From Neopestalotiopsis rosae (Eukaryota; Ascomycota; Sordariomycetes; Amphisphaeriales; Sporocadaceae), in contig JALGAS010000008.1 in assembly GCA_023078685.1 (NCBI GenBank), positions 1,674,001 to 1,738,000 on the forward strand: 64,000 nt of DNA. Direction: 5' to 3'. Positions 11,109 through 21,085 of this stretch are shown piece by piece. Under the pieces are notes generated by a model, which saw only the letters and a list, made by a program, of their open reading frames with translations, searched no databases and was not told the origin of the DNA. The position numbers and the translations under genes were made by a program. Each line of letters starts with the position of its first letter. The stretch's first letter is position 1.

Positions 11109-12179
11109 ATGGCATCTACATCCACCAAAGTAATGCGAGCATGGCAGTACACCAGCGCCGCTGGTGGCCTGCACAAGAGCTTGACCCTCTCCTCCACCGC
11201 TGCACATCCCCGTCCAACAACACCACCAAAATTAGCCAAAGATGAATTGCTCGTTCGAGTACGAGCCGCGGCGCTCAATCCGATTGACTACAAACTCGCA
11301 GAACTCCCCTACGGCATGTCGCGCGCCATGATCTCGGTACCAGCCAGCCCCGCCATGGACTTTGCCGGCTCCGTCGTTGCTCACGGCGCCGAGACGGCAT
11401 TTCCCGTGAAAGCCGGCGATTCGGTCTTTGGCCGCTTGGACCCGGGCCAATTTGGCGCGCTCGGCGAGTTTGTGGTTGCAAAGTCGTCCGGGTGCGCCGC
11501 CCTCCCTAGCACAGTGAGCTTCGAGCACGCTAGCGGCGTGGGCTCGGCCGGGCAGGTGGCCTACCGAAGTGTCGTGTACAATGTCCCCGAGCCCTCGCAA
11601 GAGGCGTCCGCGGCAAATGCCAAGTTTCGCATCTTTATCAATGGCGGGAGTGGCGGCACTGGCACGTTCGCTATACAGATTGCAAAACTGCTGGGCTGCC
11701 AGGTCACTACGTCCTGCTCCTCTGCCAATGTAGAATTGTGCAAAACTCTTGGAGCCGACGAGGTTATCGACTACACACGAGGAAGTATTGTCGACACTCT
11801 TAGAGCCAAGGGTCAAGTCTTTGACCTGGTGATAGACTTTGTTGGCCTTCCTTACGACTTGTTCAAGGCATCCAACGACTTCCTTGTGCCCACCGGCAAA
11901 TACGTCCAAGTCGGAGCAGGAATGTCGTTGAGCGACATTGGCAATCTGACATCGCGCATGATGCTGCCCTCGTTTTTCGGTGGCGGATCGCGCAAGTTTG
12001 TTCTGGAGGCGGTTAAGAACAATCATGCAGAGCTGTCGCGACTCGGACAGTGGATAGAAAGTGGAAAAGTCAAGGTTGTAGTGGACGAAGTCTTTGCCTA
12101 TGAGGAAGCACCAAAGGCGTATGAAAAGCTAAGAATGGGTCGTGCAAAAGGCAAGATCATTGTACAGGGTGCACCATAG
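11109..12179 (+). CDS. Medium-chain zinc-free quinone oxidoreductase-like protein
   Basis: An intronless 356-residue frame. It is a medium-chain dehydrogenase/reductase with an N-terminal GroES-like domain (ELLVRVRAAALNPIDYKL, residues 46-63, then AMDFAGSVVAHG) and a Rossmann domain with the NADP-binding glycine motif in INGGSGGTGTFAIQIAKLLG, followed by LGADEVIDY. The typical structural zinc Cys loop is absent, as in quinone oxidoreductase and zeta-crystallin-like enzymes. It likely reduces enones or quinones with NADPH in the cytosol. The divergent regulator-like gene suggests a shared promoter. Substrate unknown. Confidence 0.9.
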   Translation: MASTSTKVMRAWQYTSAAGGLHKSLTLSSTAAHPRPTTPPKLAKDELLVRVRAAALNPIDYKLAELPYGMSRAMISVPASPAMDFAGSVVAHGAETAFPVKAGDSVFGRLDPGQFGALGEFVVAKSSGCAALPSTVSFEHASGVGSAGQVAYRSVVYNVPEPSQEASAANAKFRIFINGGSGGTGTFAIQIAKLLGCQVTTSCSSANVELCKTLGADEVIDYTRGSIVDTLRAKGQVFDLVIDFVGLPYDLFKASNDFLVPTGKYVQVGAGMSLSDIGNLTSRMMLPSFFGGGSRKFVLEAVKNNHAELSRLGQWIESGKVKVVVDEVFAYEEAPKAYEKLRMGRAKGKIIVQGAP

Positions 12180-14257
12180 CGATTCTCTACTTTTTACCTT
12201 ATACTTTCACTTTCATTTAATATGATTAGAATACAAAGCAATTCAACATAGAGCATCCGTCCATTTCGAAGCAATCTCTTGCGAAATGCGACAAAGTTAG
12301 GTTGCGCGCCGTGGATTTAGCGCCCACAGCGGGCTTAGTGTCGAGGTTCAGCGCTAGACAGCCATCATCAGGCAACGGCATCCAGCGGAGCATTTAGTGG
12401 ACCACCATGAGCTGTGTTCGCACCAGGGACTTTGACCCAAACATTATTCTCTTCAACTTGGCCATGCTTGACGATTGGTTGTGTTTTCTTCACTGATCAC
12501 TGGAATAGAGGAATCAGTGTCGTATTGCGAAGACTCAAAAATCGACGTTTAACAGCATGTCAAAGTAGCCATTCCACGCTCGCGAAAAGGGGCCTCATCA
12601 TGTACCGGACCACACTTCCTGTAATATCTCCGAAATCAGTAGCCCTAAGAACTTTTGAAGATCTCGGTCTCAACAGCCACAAGAATGGTGGGATGTCTTG
12701 GGCTGCTAGTGCAGTGCTGAGTGCTGCTGCCGTGTTGATGGCGGGGAGGGTAGGTATACCAGCAGGACAGACCGGCCGACCACGGGCTTCCTCGGTCAGC
12801 TGTCCCCTTATCGATGTACTGACTACCTGAATCTTGTGCAAAATACCATCTATCCATAATAATTTGGAAAGAAGGAGATTCCACATAAGACTCCAATATC
12901 CCGTATCTGATTTCTATTCTCCCTTTGTCCATCCCCCCACGATCTATTTATGCATGTGCTCTCGCGTTTGAGCCCTACGGAGAATGACTGGCAGCCCAAA
13001 ACACATTGATTTAGAGTTCCGGCCATACATAGGTAGTATCTATTGTGAGCAGTTGATCTCTTCTAATTCGCCAAAAACTATATACCTGGCACATATCTAA
13101 CCCTTTATGGGATCGCTTGTCTTGGCGGGTGCGGCGGCAAGTTGTGTCTCAGAAGGTCCAGAACTGCTGCATCTTATTGACAGTGGTTATGGTGTAACCT
13201 TTTTCAAATAGAACGGAAAAAAACAATTCGCAAACGTTTTAGTTGTTAAAATTTTACCACGCTGTCCGTATTGAAGAATTTGTCCCATTTCATCAACATT
13301 CTTGTAATTTCAGCTGAGAATTTTATGCTGCTTTGAACTTCCTTGATAATCAAAATGCCCAACGAAACACAGAAAACTGGTGCTACCTTGGAGTAAGTTC
13401 TCACAATGTGCATCACAGCTCGGGATGATCTCTGACAACCATAAGATCCAAGAAGCACCTTACTCAGACGAAGCGAAAGAGTACCTCCCCGAAAGGCGGC
13501 CCCGAGAAGTAGGATCCAAGCTTCGGCATTGAATTCCATTAATATGATCTGACGTGAAGATAGTGCCGGCACTCGAGACCAAGGCCACCTTGAGGTACAA
13601 CTTCTTGGTATCGGCTCGCACTTCGACGAAAGCCTCACCGCGCTGGGAACACATGAGCAGTACCCCGGTCAAATCAAAGACAACAATGAATAAATGGCAA
13701 CGGCCTAAGCTCACTCACCTGGTCAGAAGCCGGCAGGAATGAGACCGAATGGTTTACATCAATACTTGCATTAGCTACAGCAGATTACCGTTACCTCTGG
13801 GATATTGTTCGCCTAGCTTTCTGGGTCGGCATTGCCTTCTAGCCTAGACTCTGTTGGTGATACATGATTTGCATCACTATTATGCCTTATCATATGATAC
13901 TCTACATTCACACAAACCCATTCGTCGTACAGCTAAAGTCGAAGCTCACGACCAGAATCCTTCGTGTTCGACCCGATTCTATAGAACCACACTTGCATAT
14001 CTGAGCTTGACGAATTGACTAGAACCAATCGTTTGATATATTCGAAGTCAATAGAGTATTTGGACTGATTCATTGGTAACGTATGGTAGAATGACTGGGA
14101 AGTACCAGATCCCCGGCAGTCTGTACATGCACAAATCAATTCCATAACAATTCAACTAGAACTGTTGTAATTTGTGTAGTTTGAAATAAGGTCTCGTTTG
14201 TATTGGAACGAAGCAAAGTCAAGTCTAACAGTCCTCAAGGTACCGCTGTGCTTTGAT
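12180..14257. other. Long intergenic region, no supported gene
   Basis: About 2 kb before the transposon. Frames at 12414-12830 (plus) and 12560-12932 (minus) and overlapping minus frames at 13246-13714 look gene-like in composition. The last shows a plausible splice (GTGAGT...CCCAG) leading into an exon reading RGEAFVEVRADTKK. I recognise no family and no intact structure. They may be decayed gene fragments. Confidence 0.3.
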
Positions 14258-14259
14258 TA

Positions 14260-14305
14260 ACGTCCGTCACCTACTTCTTGGCACCCCCCACATTTCGGCA
14301 CCCTA
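14260..14305 (+). repeat. Left terminal inverted repeat of the Fot1-like element
   Basis: Matches the reverse complement of 16072-16117 with one C/T mismatch and a one-base length difference near its inner end. Confidence 0.9.
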
Positions 14306-14439
14306 ATTTTCGATGCGCTTATACTTCAACTATAAACTTCATTTAATTTCTATTCTGGTTTTGCTGCTATAATAATGCATTCTTTAAAATCATCGGGGTT
14401 TTCAAAGTCGCTGGATTCATCAGAATTATCGTCAACCTC

Positions 14440-15972
14440 GCCAACCTCGATTTAAATTCTCCGGATAGCTTCAATATCGGCAAACTTCGAATTTGGGCTT
14501 ATCTTAACCTTCCTACGCTTCCTAGCCTTATTAATATTAACCTATGCCTGTAATACCTCGATTTTTCGTTAGGCAATTGCTAATTTATAAGCCTTCCTAT
14601 TAAAACCTTTTTAAACCTTTCGAAATAATAGACGTTGCGTGGGAGTATCGATATCGAGCTTGCTAAATAAGCTGAATTAATCACGAAGCTCATTCCTCTT
14701 TCGAGGAATTGATTACGCTATTGCTGCTATATCTATTACCTATTTTCCACTTCCCTAATTATCGAAATATCTTTTATAAACCTCTTTAGCTTATTTAGCA
14801 GGAATTTTCGCATTCTTAAGCAATAAAGGGCTTATTAGGGGCTTAGCTATGCTTATAAGCCATAACCCAGTCCATTTCCAGCCACTAATAATATTCTTTT
14901 TTATTAGGGCTGCTCTCCGAGCTTTACCATAGCATATTAGGAAATTCCTTTTGCCTATAATAATACTACTATCCTATTAATTAAGGTTCCCAAGCTCCTT
15001 TTTATAGGCTGCTTTAAAAGGACCGAAAATTAATTAATTAAAAGGTTAAAGAATATGCGACGCATAAGGCGGCAAAAATATCAAGTATATCTTATTCTCA
15101 AAGTATATATACATAAATTCCGTAATTTCGTGGCTTCCATAACCATCTAATATAAGCAATTTGGCCTTTTAAGGGTCGGCTGGCTGGGTAAAAAAAATAA
15201 AAACCTTTTTTAACTATTCGATAGCTATAGGATTTGAAATCCACCCATTTTCTAATGCCGTAAACCTTTAAAAACGGAATAGGGTTAAATCTAAAGGAAA
15301 CTATTGCTGCTAAACACTCTTCCCTTTATATATTATAAATGGAGGTAGCTTATTGCTAATTGCGGAAATGCACTCGATAAAAGTGGTCCAAGCACGTGAA
15401 CCAGGCTATTTCTTTCGAATAGAACGAGCTTTTAATAATCTAAAGACGAGTCCGTTTAATCCCCTGCCTTCAAGGATACCAGTCTCGTCTATATTATATC
15501 GGTTCGTAGGTTTAATAGCCATAATTTCAGGTATAGCGAGGTGCCTAAACCATAGCCTAATAATATTAATTATAGCTCTATTTACACGCTGTGAATCGAT
15601 GGCTCTGCTCCTATGGACCTTTATTAATGGGTTCCTTTTAATAAAGGATTATACCCAGTTCTTTCCAAAAGGTTATCCATCTCTATGGACCTTTAGGATG
15701 CGCTCAGCGAATTCCTTCAATTATTAATAGGACGGCGGCAGCCCTAAATCAGCCTAAACTCGAACCTAGGTAGCCAGGTGGCCCTCGTTAATCGGTAAGA
15801 GCCTCTGCTAATCAGAAAAGGCAATATCTCTTAATTAGGTGCCTCGCATCCGACTTTAAAGTATTAATCGTGGAACACCCCATTTCATCGCAGCTTTCTT
15901 AATAAATTGACCTTATACGACCTCTTCAAGAGCCTAAATAATATAATCTTCCGTATACGAAGGCATTATCAT
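14440..15972 (-). pseudogene. Decayed pogo/Fot1 transposase
   Basis: Translation from the ATG at 15972 reads a helix-turn-helix with stops at positions where Gln is expected. Further down, frames spell DETGI (first catalytic Asp of the DDE domain) and a Lys/Arg-rich end. Stops and frame breaks occur throughout, so no protein can be made. Confidence 0.85.
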
Positions 15973-16071
15973 CTAATTAAGCATTATGCAAAGTTTGGTG
16001 GTAATTGAACATAAATTAATAAAAAAATAAAAATTTGAAGAAGGAGGGTATTCATGGCGGTAAGGGATTTT

Positions 16072-16117
16072 AGGGGTGCCGAAATATGGGGGGTGCCAAG
16101 AAGTAGGTGACGGACGT
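16072..16117 (-). repeat. Right terminal inverted repeat of the Fot1-like element
   Basis: Inverted partner of 14260-14305; followed directly by the TA target duplication. Confidence 0.9.
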
Positions 16118-16449
16118 TATACCTACTATACATTTGTGTTGGGAAGACTTGCATGATACGCCACATGTGGCTGAAGTATGTGGCTATTAGTTTACAGCCT
16201 CAAGGGCGCCGTCGGTTCAAAGGGAGGGTACTTTTGTATCTGTGTGCATGTTAGAATCTCCAACTTTCAAGGATTGTTTTCGGTATTATCTTCACTTCTT
16301 TGATATAGTCGGATAACCGCAGAAGGTATATCAAGAATCAACTTGCGGTATTGCGTGGTATCACACCAGAGGAGAAGAAAGATACTATTATTTCCATGGC
16401 CAAGTTGCATTCTATATAGCTTCAACACGACCTTCATGCGTATCTAATC
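16118..16449. other. Spacer between transposon and cyclase gene
   Basis: Probably the 3' untranslated and termination region of the cyclase on the minus strand. Nothing else seen. Confidence 0.4.
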
Positions 16450-18573
16450 TCAAGACAATCTCTTCATCTCGTGTAGCCACCGGCCCAATGCAATCATGGG
16501 GTACCCGTGTCGAGAACTGGCATAGTCCAACCAGAGTATGTCTGGGAAACCCACACTTACATACTCCTTTTGCGTCCAAGTGACTCCAGGTCCAGCACCA
16601 ATGCCCACGCCAACCTCCTTACTCACTGGACTTCCCGTCCGTGTCCGGACGAGATACTCGACAGCTCTCGTCACAGCGATATCGGTTGGCGGAACGAATG
16701 CAAGAAGTCCCATGATGCCCCATGCCGTCTGCGTGGGTGTGCTCACGCCTCGGCCGGCCATGCTTGCATCACTATACGAGCAGACGGCCTCGCCCCACCC
16801 ACCATCCGCATTCTGTGTTGACTTGAGCCACGATAAAGGGCGTACGATCATGCTGTTGATTGCCTCCAGGATCTCTCCATCGTGTTGAAATATGTTTTGG
16901 ACACTCATCAAGCCGCACAATACACTGCTCGTCCCGTTCAGATAGTTGACATGCCATCGACTGCCCCATACTCCTGTTACGGGTTCCTGCACCGATTTCA
17001 GAAACAGGACTCCTCTACGGCACGATTGTCGAATCCGTTGACAGAGAAGAGGGTCCAAGAGAGGAGAATAGGTCTTTGTGGTCGAAGAAGACAAGATCGA
17101 CAGGACCAACCCCAAGCACTCTAATATCCGACCCGTGATATCGGGTACGCTAGGATCATAGAATTGGTTTCCTTGACCAAAAGGAAATAGGTTGAGGTAC
17201 CGGTGATCATTGTTCATGTCGAAACATGCCCAGCCACCGTCATAGCATTGCATGCCGAGTAACCAATCGATAGCACGAATGCAGGATTGCGAAGTCACTT
17301 CTGAAGGGTTATGCATGATGATGGTCATGATCGCCACCAATGTGTCATCGGTATCCGGGTAGTAGCTGTTCTGCTTCGAGTTAGTACTTTGACCTGCAGA
17401 AGCTCCAGAATGAAGAGAACTCACGCAATACTGGAAGGCCCATCCTCCCGGTGCTAGCTTGTAGTTTCGGACACGATAATCGCCCTGTGTATCCAATATC
17501 TGGCGCGATTTGAACCACTGTACTGTCAAGTCCATTCTGCTATCAGCCTGTTCTGACTCAAGTAGACCTAGAGCCATCAGGGCCGTGTCCCAAATAGGGC
17601 CAATGGTGACTTGCATCCTGATTCCAAAATCATCTTCCCAGAGACATGTGTCAATGGTTTTCAGAAGATGCTGGATAGCTGGGTGCTGTGTCGAGAATCC
17701 TTCTGCGTGGAGGGCCATAACAGCGGCGAAGTTGGAGTTCCAAAAAGCCCCATAGCCGCCTGCGTCCAGATGGTCTAGTATATACCGCACGCAGCAAGAA
17801 AGCGCATACTTTCTCGACATGGGCACTCGTCGCAATATCGGCTCAAGGACTCCCAGTGCCTTGTCAGCAAGGCTGCCACAGAATCTTCCCGTCTCGCCGT
17901 CCTGCCACAGAGTGCTGAGTGGAGGTGTGAAGTGCAGGTGCTTGTCACTGGGATCCACAAATAGTTCGTCAAGAAAGTCCTCGGCCACGATACGGTGGAC
18001 GGGGCGGTGATGCCTTAGGATCATGATGGGAACAGCTGTGACACGCGACCAGTAGCTAAATGCGTAGATGCTGACGGGTGCGGACGCGGGCAGTAGTATG
18101 AGCTCGGCAGGCACCTGAGCCATCTCGTTCCAGCCAAGGATACCCATGAGAGCCAGCTCCAGCTGAGTGAAGACTCCAACTTTGCTGATTCCGCCTTGTG
18201 ACAGAATGAAAGACCGGGCCCGCTGCATCGGATGGCTCTCGGCGGGTACACCCAGGAGTTTGAGGGCGAAATAACCTTCTGTGGTGGTTGACACGTCTCC
18301 GGGTCGGTCCGGCAGTAAACCCCAAGATCCATCCGAGGCATTTTGCTGAGCCAGTATCCATCGGCTCATCATTTCTGCTTCAATCTCTGAAAGAGGGGGG
18401 CCCATCATCTTTCGTAGACAAATGTACCCAGCCGTGAAGCCAACAGTGGCTCGCAGCTCCGTGAGCCAGTGGCCGTCTGGTTTCATTGCATGATGTGCAT
18501 AGTCTGCTGCAAGCTGCACGGTATTTGCAACCGAGTCTCGCAGACTCTCGATGTCAATCGGTTTCTCTGACAT
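16450..18573 (-). CDS. Squalene-hopene cyclase-type class II triterpene cyclase
   Basis: Start at 18573 (MSEKPIDIESLRDSV); the open frame extends further upstream, but that part has no family match. One 54-base intron (17424-17371, GTGAGT...TACTAACTC...GCAG) lies exactly in frame without a stop and must be removed; the product is 689 residues, normal for the family. Splicing restores GGWAFQYCNSYYPDTDDT, where DTDD is the catalytic acid motif that protonates squalene. QW-type repeats are visible (NASDGSWG near residue 80, YDGGWACFDMNND, QNADGGWGEAVCSYSD). The C-terminus ends GYPMIALGRWLHEMKRLS as in hopene cyclases. It should cyclise squalene to a hopane-type pentacyclic product at a membrane. 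It is divergent from the P450, with which it forms a cluster. Confidence 0.95.
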   Translation of the reverse strand: MSEKPIDIESLRDSVANTVQLAADYAHHAMKPDGHWLTELRATVGFTAGYICLRKMMGPPLSEIEAEMMSRWILAQQNASDGSWGLLPDRPGDVSTTTEGYFALKLLGVPAESHPMQRARSFILSQGGISKVGVFTQLELALMGILGWNEMAQVPAELILLPASAPVSIYAFSYWSRVTAVPIMILRHHRPVHRIVAEDFLDELFVDPSDKHLHFTPPLSTLWQDGETGRFCGSLADKALGVLEPILRRVPMSRKYALSCCVRYILDHLDAGGYGAFWNSNFAAVMALHAEGFSTQHPAIQHLLKTIDTCLWEDDFGIRMQVTIGPIWDTALMALGLLESEQADSRMDLTVQWFKSRQILDTQGDYRVRNYKLAPGGWAFQYCVSSLHSGASAGQSTNSKQNSYYPDTDDTLVAIMTIIMHNPSEVTSQSCIRAIDWLLGMQCYDGGWACFDMNNDHRYLNLFPFGQGNQFYDPSVPDITGRILECLGLVLSILSSSTTKTYSPLLDPLLCQRIRQSCRRGVLFLKSVQEPVTGVWGSRWHVNYLNGTSSVLCGLMSVQNIFQHDGEILEAINSMIVRPLSWLKSTQNADGGWGEAVCSYSDASMAGRGVSTPTQTAWGIMGLLAFVPPTDIAVTRAVEYLVRTRTGSPVSKEVGVGIGAGPGVTWTQKEYVSVGFPDILWLDYASSRHGYPMIALGRWLHEMKRLS
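17371..17424 (-). other. In-frame 54-base intron in the cyclase gene
   Basis: GTGAGT donor, TACTAAC branch site, GCAG acceptor. The length is divisible by three and it contains no stop. Without it, YC and NSYYPDTDDT join to give the conserved spacing before the DXDD motif. Confidence 0.9.
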
Positions 18574-19123
18574 GTTCGACTCCTGATTTACCGTGGAGCA
18601 AAAATGAATTGGAAATGTTAACAATCCAGGCGGCCGGAAACAATAGACTGTCACCAGTGCTTTACATATATGTAAGCCCAGGTCTTTCTGCAAGCGAGCG
18701 GCCCGGGACCACATAACATCCCCTTCGGCCGAACGATCCATGGAATTCGATGCATAGCTGAGTCATATTGATACAAAGAGAGACAAATGAGCTCAGCGTT
18801 TACGTAGCCGGTGACGGACAAGCGATGCGCGCATTCTCGGATGATCTGACTTTGGAAGCGAGACCCCTTAGCGTCATGCAGTTGGAAAGAACTATCCATG
18901 TGGGAACCCTGGAAAACGCCAATAGAGCAATGAACATGTGGAGAAACAACGACAAAGACGGCTAATAATAGTGTACACATCAGCAATATATGCATGCAGG
19001 TAATTCTCGTGCTTATCGTACATCCACATTCCATGCGATTCACCATTTGATACAAGATATGGAGGAAATATGACATGATCCCAAGTGATTGCCCTTCTGT
19101 TGTCTTTTTATTGCTGGAACACC
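18574..19123. promoter_or_regulatory. Divergent promoter of cyclase and P450
   Basis: The 550 bases between the two divergent starts, likely a shared control region of the triterpenoid cluster. I could not define a specific operator. Confidence 0.5.
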
Positions 19124-20862
19124 ATGGATCACGCTTTCATGATGGGCGAAGCTCTGAGAATGAGCAACCTTTTTGTCATTTGCTCCGCAGTGGTAAGTGT
19201 TTCCAGACGAACCGAATATATTCGGTCGTACAATCTGACAATGCGCGACTAGACTGTGGCTTTTTGGGTCATTGGTGAAGCGTTGTACAACATCTTCTTC
19301 CATCCACTCCGCGCTTTCCCAGGCCCGCTGCTATGGCGCGCCTTTCGTTTTCCCTATGTCATCAAGGCAATGCAAGGGCGTCTTGCATTCGACATGCTGC
19401 CGATACATGAGCGATACGGGCCCGTAGTGCGCATTGCTCCCAACGAGCTGGCGTTTGCGCACGCGACGGCCTGGCGTGACATCATGGGTGGCAAGCAAGA
19501 TTTCGCAAAATGGGACGAGTACTACAAGGTGCAAGACCGTCAGCCTACGAACATCATGTTTGCACCAGCTGAAGAGCATGCCAAGATGCGGCGAGGAGTA
19601 AGCGTCGGCTTTTCCGACCGGGTGCTACGAGAGATGGAACCTCTGATTCAAAGCTCAATTGCCGTGTTTATGCGACGGTTGCGAGACCAGTGCAAAGCGC
19701 CCGAGATCAATGGCAAGATTGACATGTCAAAGTGGTTCAACTTTACGACATTTGATCTTATTGGCAATTTGGTCATGGGAGAATCTTATCATTGCCTAGA
19801 GGACGCCGATTACCATCCCTGGGTGCGACCCATTTTCCAGGTTACATACATTAGTGCCATCATGTCCTCTCTCAGCCACTACCCGTGGTTCAAGTCAAAT
19901 CTTTTGCGTCTGTTCCGACCAATCATCTCCAGAAAGATTCTCAACCACCAGGCATACACCAGGGCGAAGCTTGCCAAACGTATGCAGGTCAAGCGAACCG
20001 ACCTTGTTGAGGCTATGTTGGATTTTGACAAGAATAATGTGAGCTAAATTTCTAGATGTTTTGTCACTTACACCGTCGCGAGATGAAACTTATGTACTGA
20101 CGACTACTTCAGGAAGCTGAAATGGACAAAGTCGTTATGAATGCCTCCGTCCTCATTGTGGCCGGCTCAGAGACTACCGCCACCACGCTCTCGGGTGTCA
20201 CTTATCTACTTCTCAGCAATCCAGACAAGTTAGCTCGTCTCACAGATGAAGTGAGAAACTCTTTTCAGAGCGAAGACGACATCACCATGGCCAAAGCCAG
20301 TCACCTTGATTACATGTTGGCGTGCCTAGAGGAAACCATGCGCTTGTATCCGCCGGTCCCGATTGGGATGCCTAGAATCGTTCCCAAGGGCGGTCGTTTC
20401 ATCAGTGGATCATTTGTGCCCGAAAGGGTATGTAATATCTTGCTCCCTCTAATCACATTTATGCTAACAATTCAGACCCATGTTGCCATATGGCATCGGG
20501 CCCTATACCGCAATCCGGCCTACTTCGCAAACCCCACCAGCTTCTGTCCAGAGCGTTTTCTCGGAGATCCAAAATATACAGGCGACGAGCGAGATGTCCT
20601 CCAGCCGTTTCATATTGGCAAGCGCAATTGCATTGGTCGATCGTAAGTCACCCGCTCCCGTACTACGAGAAGTATCGATTGGCTTACAAACGCATACAGC
20701 CTGGCGTATATAGAGATGCGCTTGATCCTTGCTCGTATGCTCTTCAACTTTGACTTGGTACTGACGGAGAAGGGTCATGACTGGTTGGCAGACCAGAAGG
20801 CGTACAACATATGGTCCAAGCCACCATTGTACGTTCAATTAAAAGCCAGGAATCATACATAA
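19124..20862 (+). CDS. Cytochrome P450 of the triterpenoid cluster
   Basis: Five exons: 19124-19192, 19253-20038, 20113-20427, 20476-20642 and 20700-20862, with introns of 60, 74, 48 and 57 bases that all have GT...AG borders; 499 residues. A short N-terminal membrane anchor is followed by FFHPLRAFPGP, the hinge region typical of fungal microsomal P450s. The I-helix has AGSETTATT (oxygen binding). The K-helix reads EETMR with the following PPVP turn. The heme loop FHIGKRNCIG fits FxxGxRxCxG, with Cys as the iron ligand. It resembles the isotrichodermin C-15 hydroxylase-like group. Beside the cyclase, it most likely hydroxylates or oxidises the hopane-type product in the endoplasmic reticulum. 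The product is not known. Confidence 0.95.
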
Positions 20863-21085
20863 AGGGGACATTTTATCGTTACCTAGCATAGGCGGGCAAA
20901 TCATGCAGCTACGTAGTGAAATCAATAACAAGAGAAATGTGATCAACGTGTATCACATGAAGAAGATGATCAACCAGAACTCATTACTCAATTGTGACCG
21001 TTATGCCAAAAGCGTACGCAACCGACGACGTTCTCGTAACGAAGGGCTAATAACATTTTGCACTTATGGTGTAGCCCCATTGAGA
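20863..21085. other. Convergent intergenic spacer
   Basis: The 3' ends of the P450 (plus) and the dioxygenase (minus) face each other across 223 bases; transcription of both probably ends here. Confidence 0.4.

Larger units (their letters stand above)
14260..16117 (-). mobile_element. RIP-mutated Fot1/pogo-type DNA transposon
   Basis: The 1,858-bp element has near-identical terminal inverted repeats of about 45 bp (14260-14305 and 16072-16117, starting ACGTCCGTCACC) and is flanked by TA duplications at 14258-14259 and 16118-16119, as in Tc1/mariner/pogo elements. The interior is very AT-rich. A dead transposase runs on the minus strand from about 15972 to 14440. It has an N-terminal psq-type helix-turn-helix (KKAAMKWGVPR), the catalytic stretch NRYNIDETGI, the Fot1-like PGSRAWTTFIEC, and a basic ARKRRKV near the end. 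Early stops replace expected Gln codons (CAA/CAG to TAA/TAG), the signature of RIP. The element cannot be autonomous now. Confidence 0.92.

Noticed and set aside
11232..12026. Minus-strand frame of 264 codons
   Set aside because: Antisense of the well-supported reductase at 11109-12179; no family resemblance.
12414..12932. Plus- and minus-strand frames with gene-like composition
   Set aside because: Neither strand shows a known motif, signal peptide or consistent splice structure.
13246..13714. Two overlapping minus-strand frames with a plausible splice site upstream
   Set aside because: No recognised family, competing frames and an early stop; may be a relic but cannot be supported as a gene.
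15353..15727. Plus-strand frame of 124 codons within the transposon
   Set aside because: It is antisense to the decayed transposase; the product is an AT-rich artefact.
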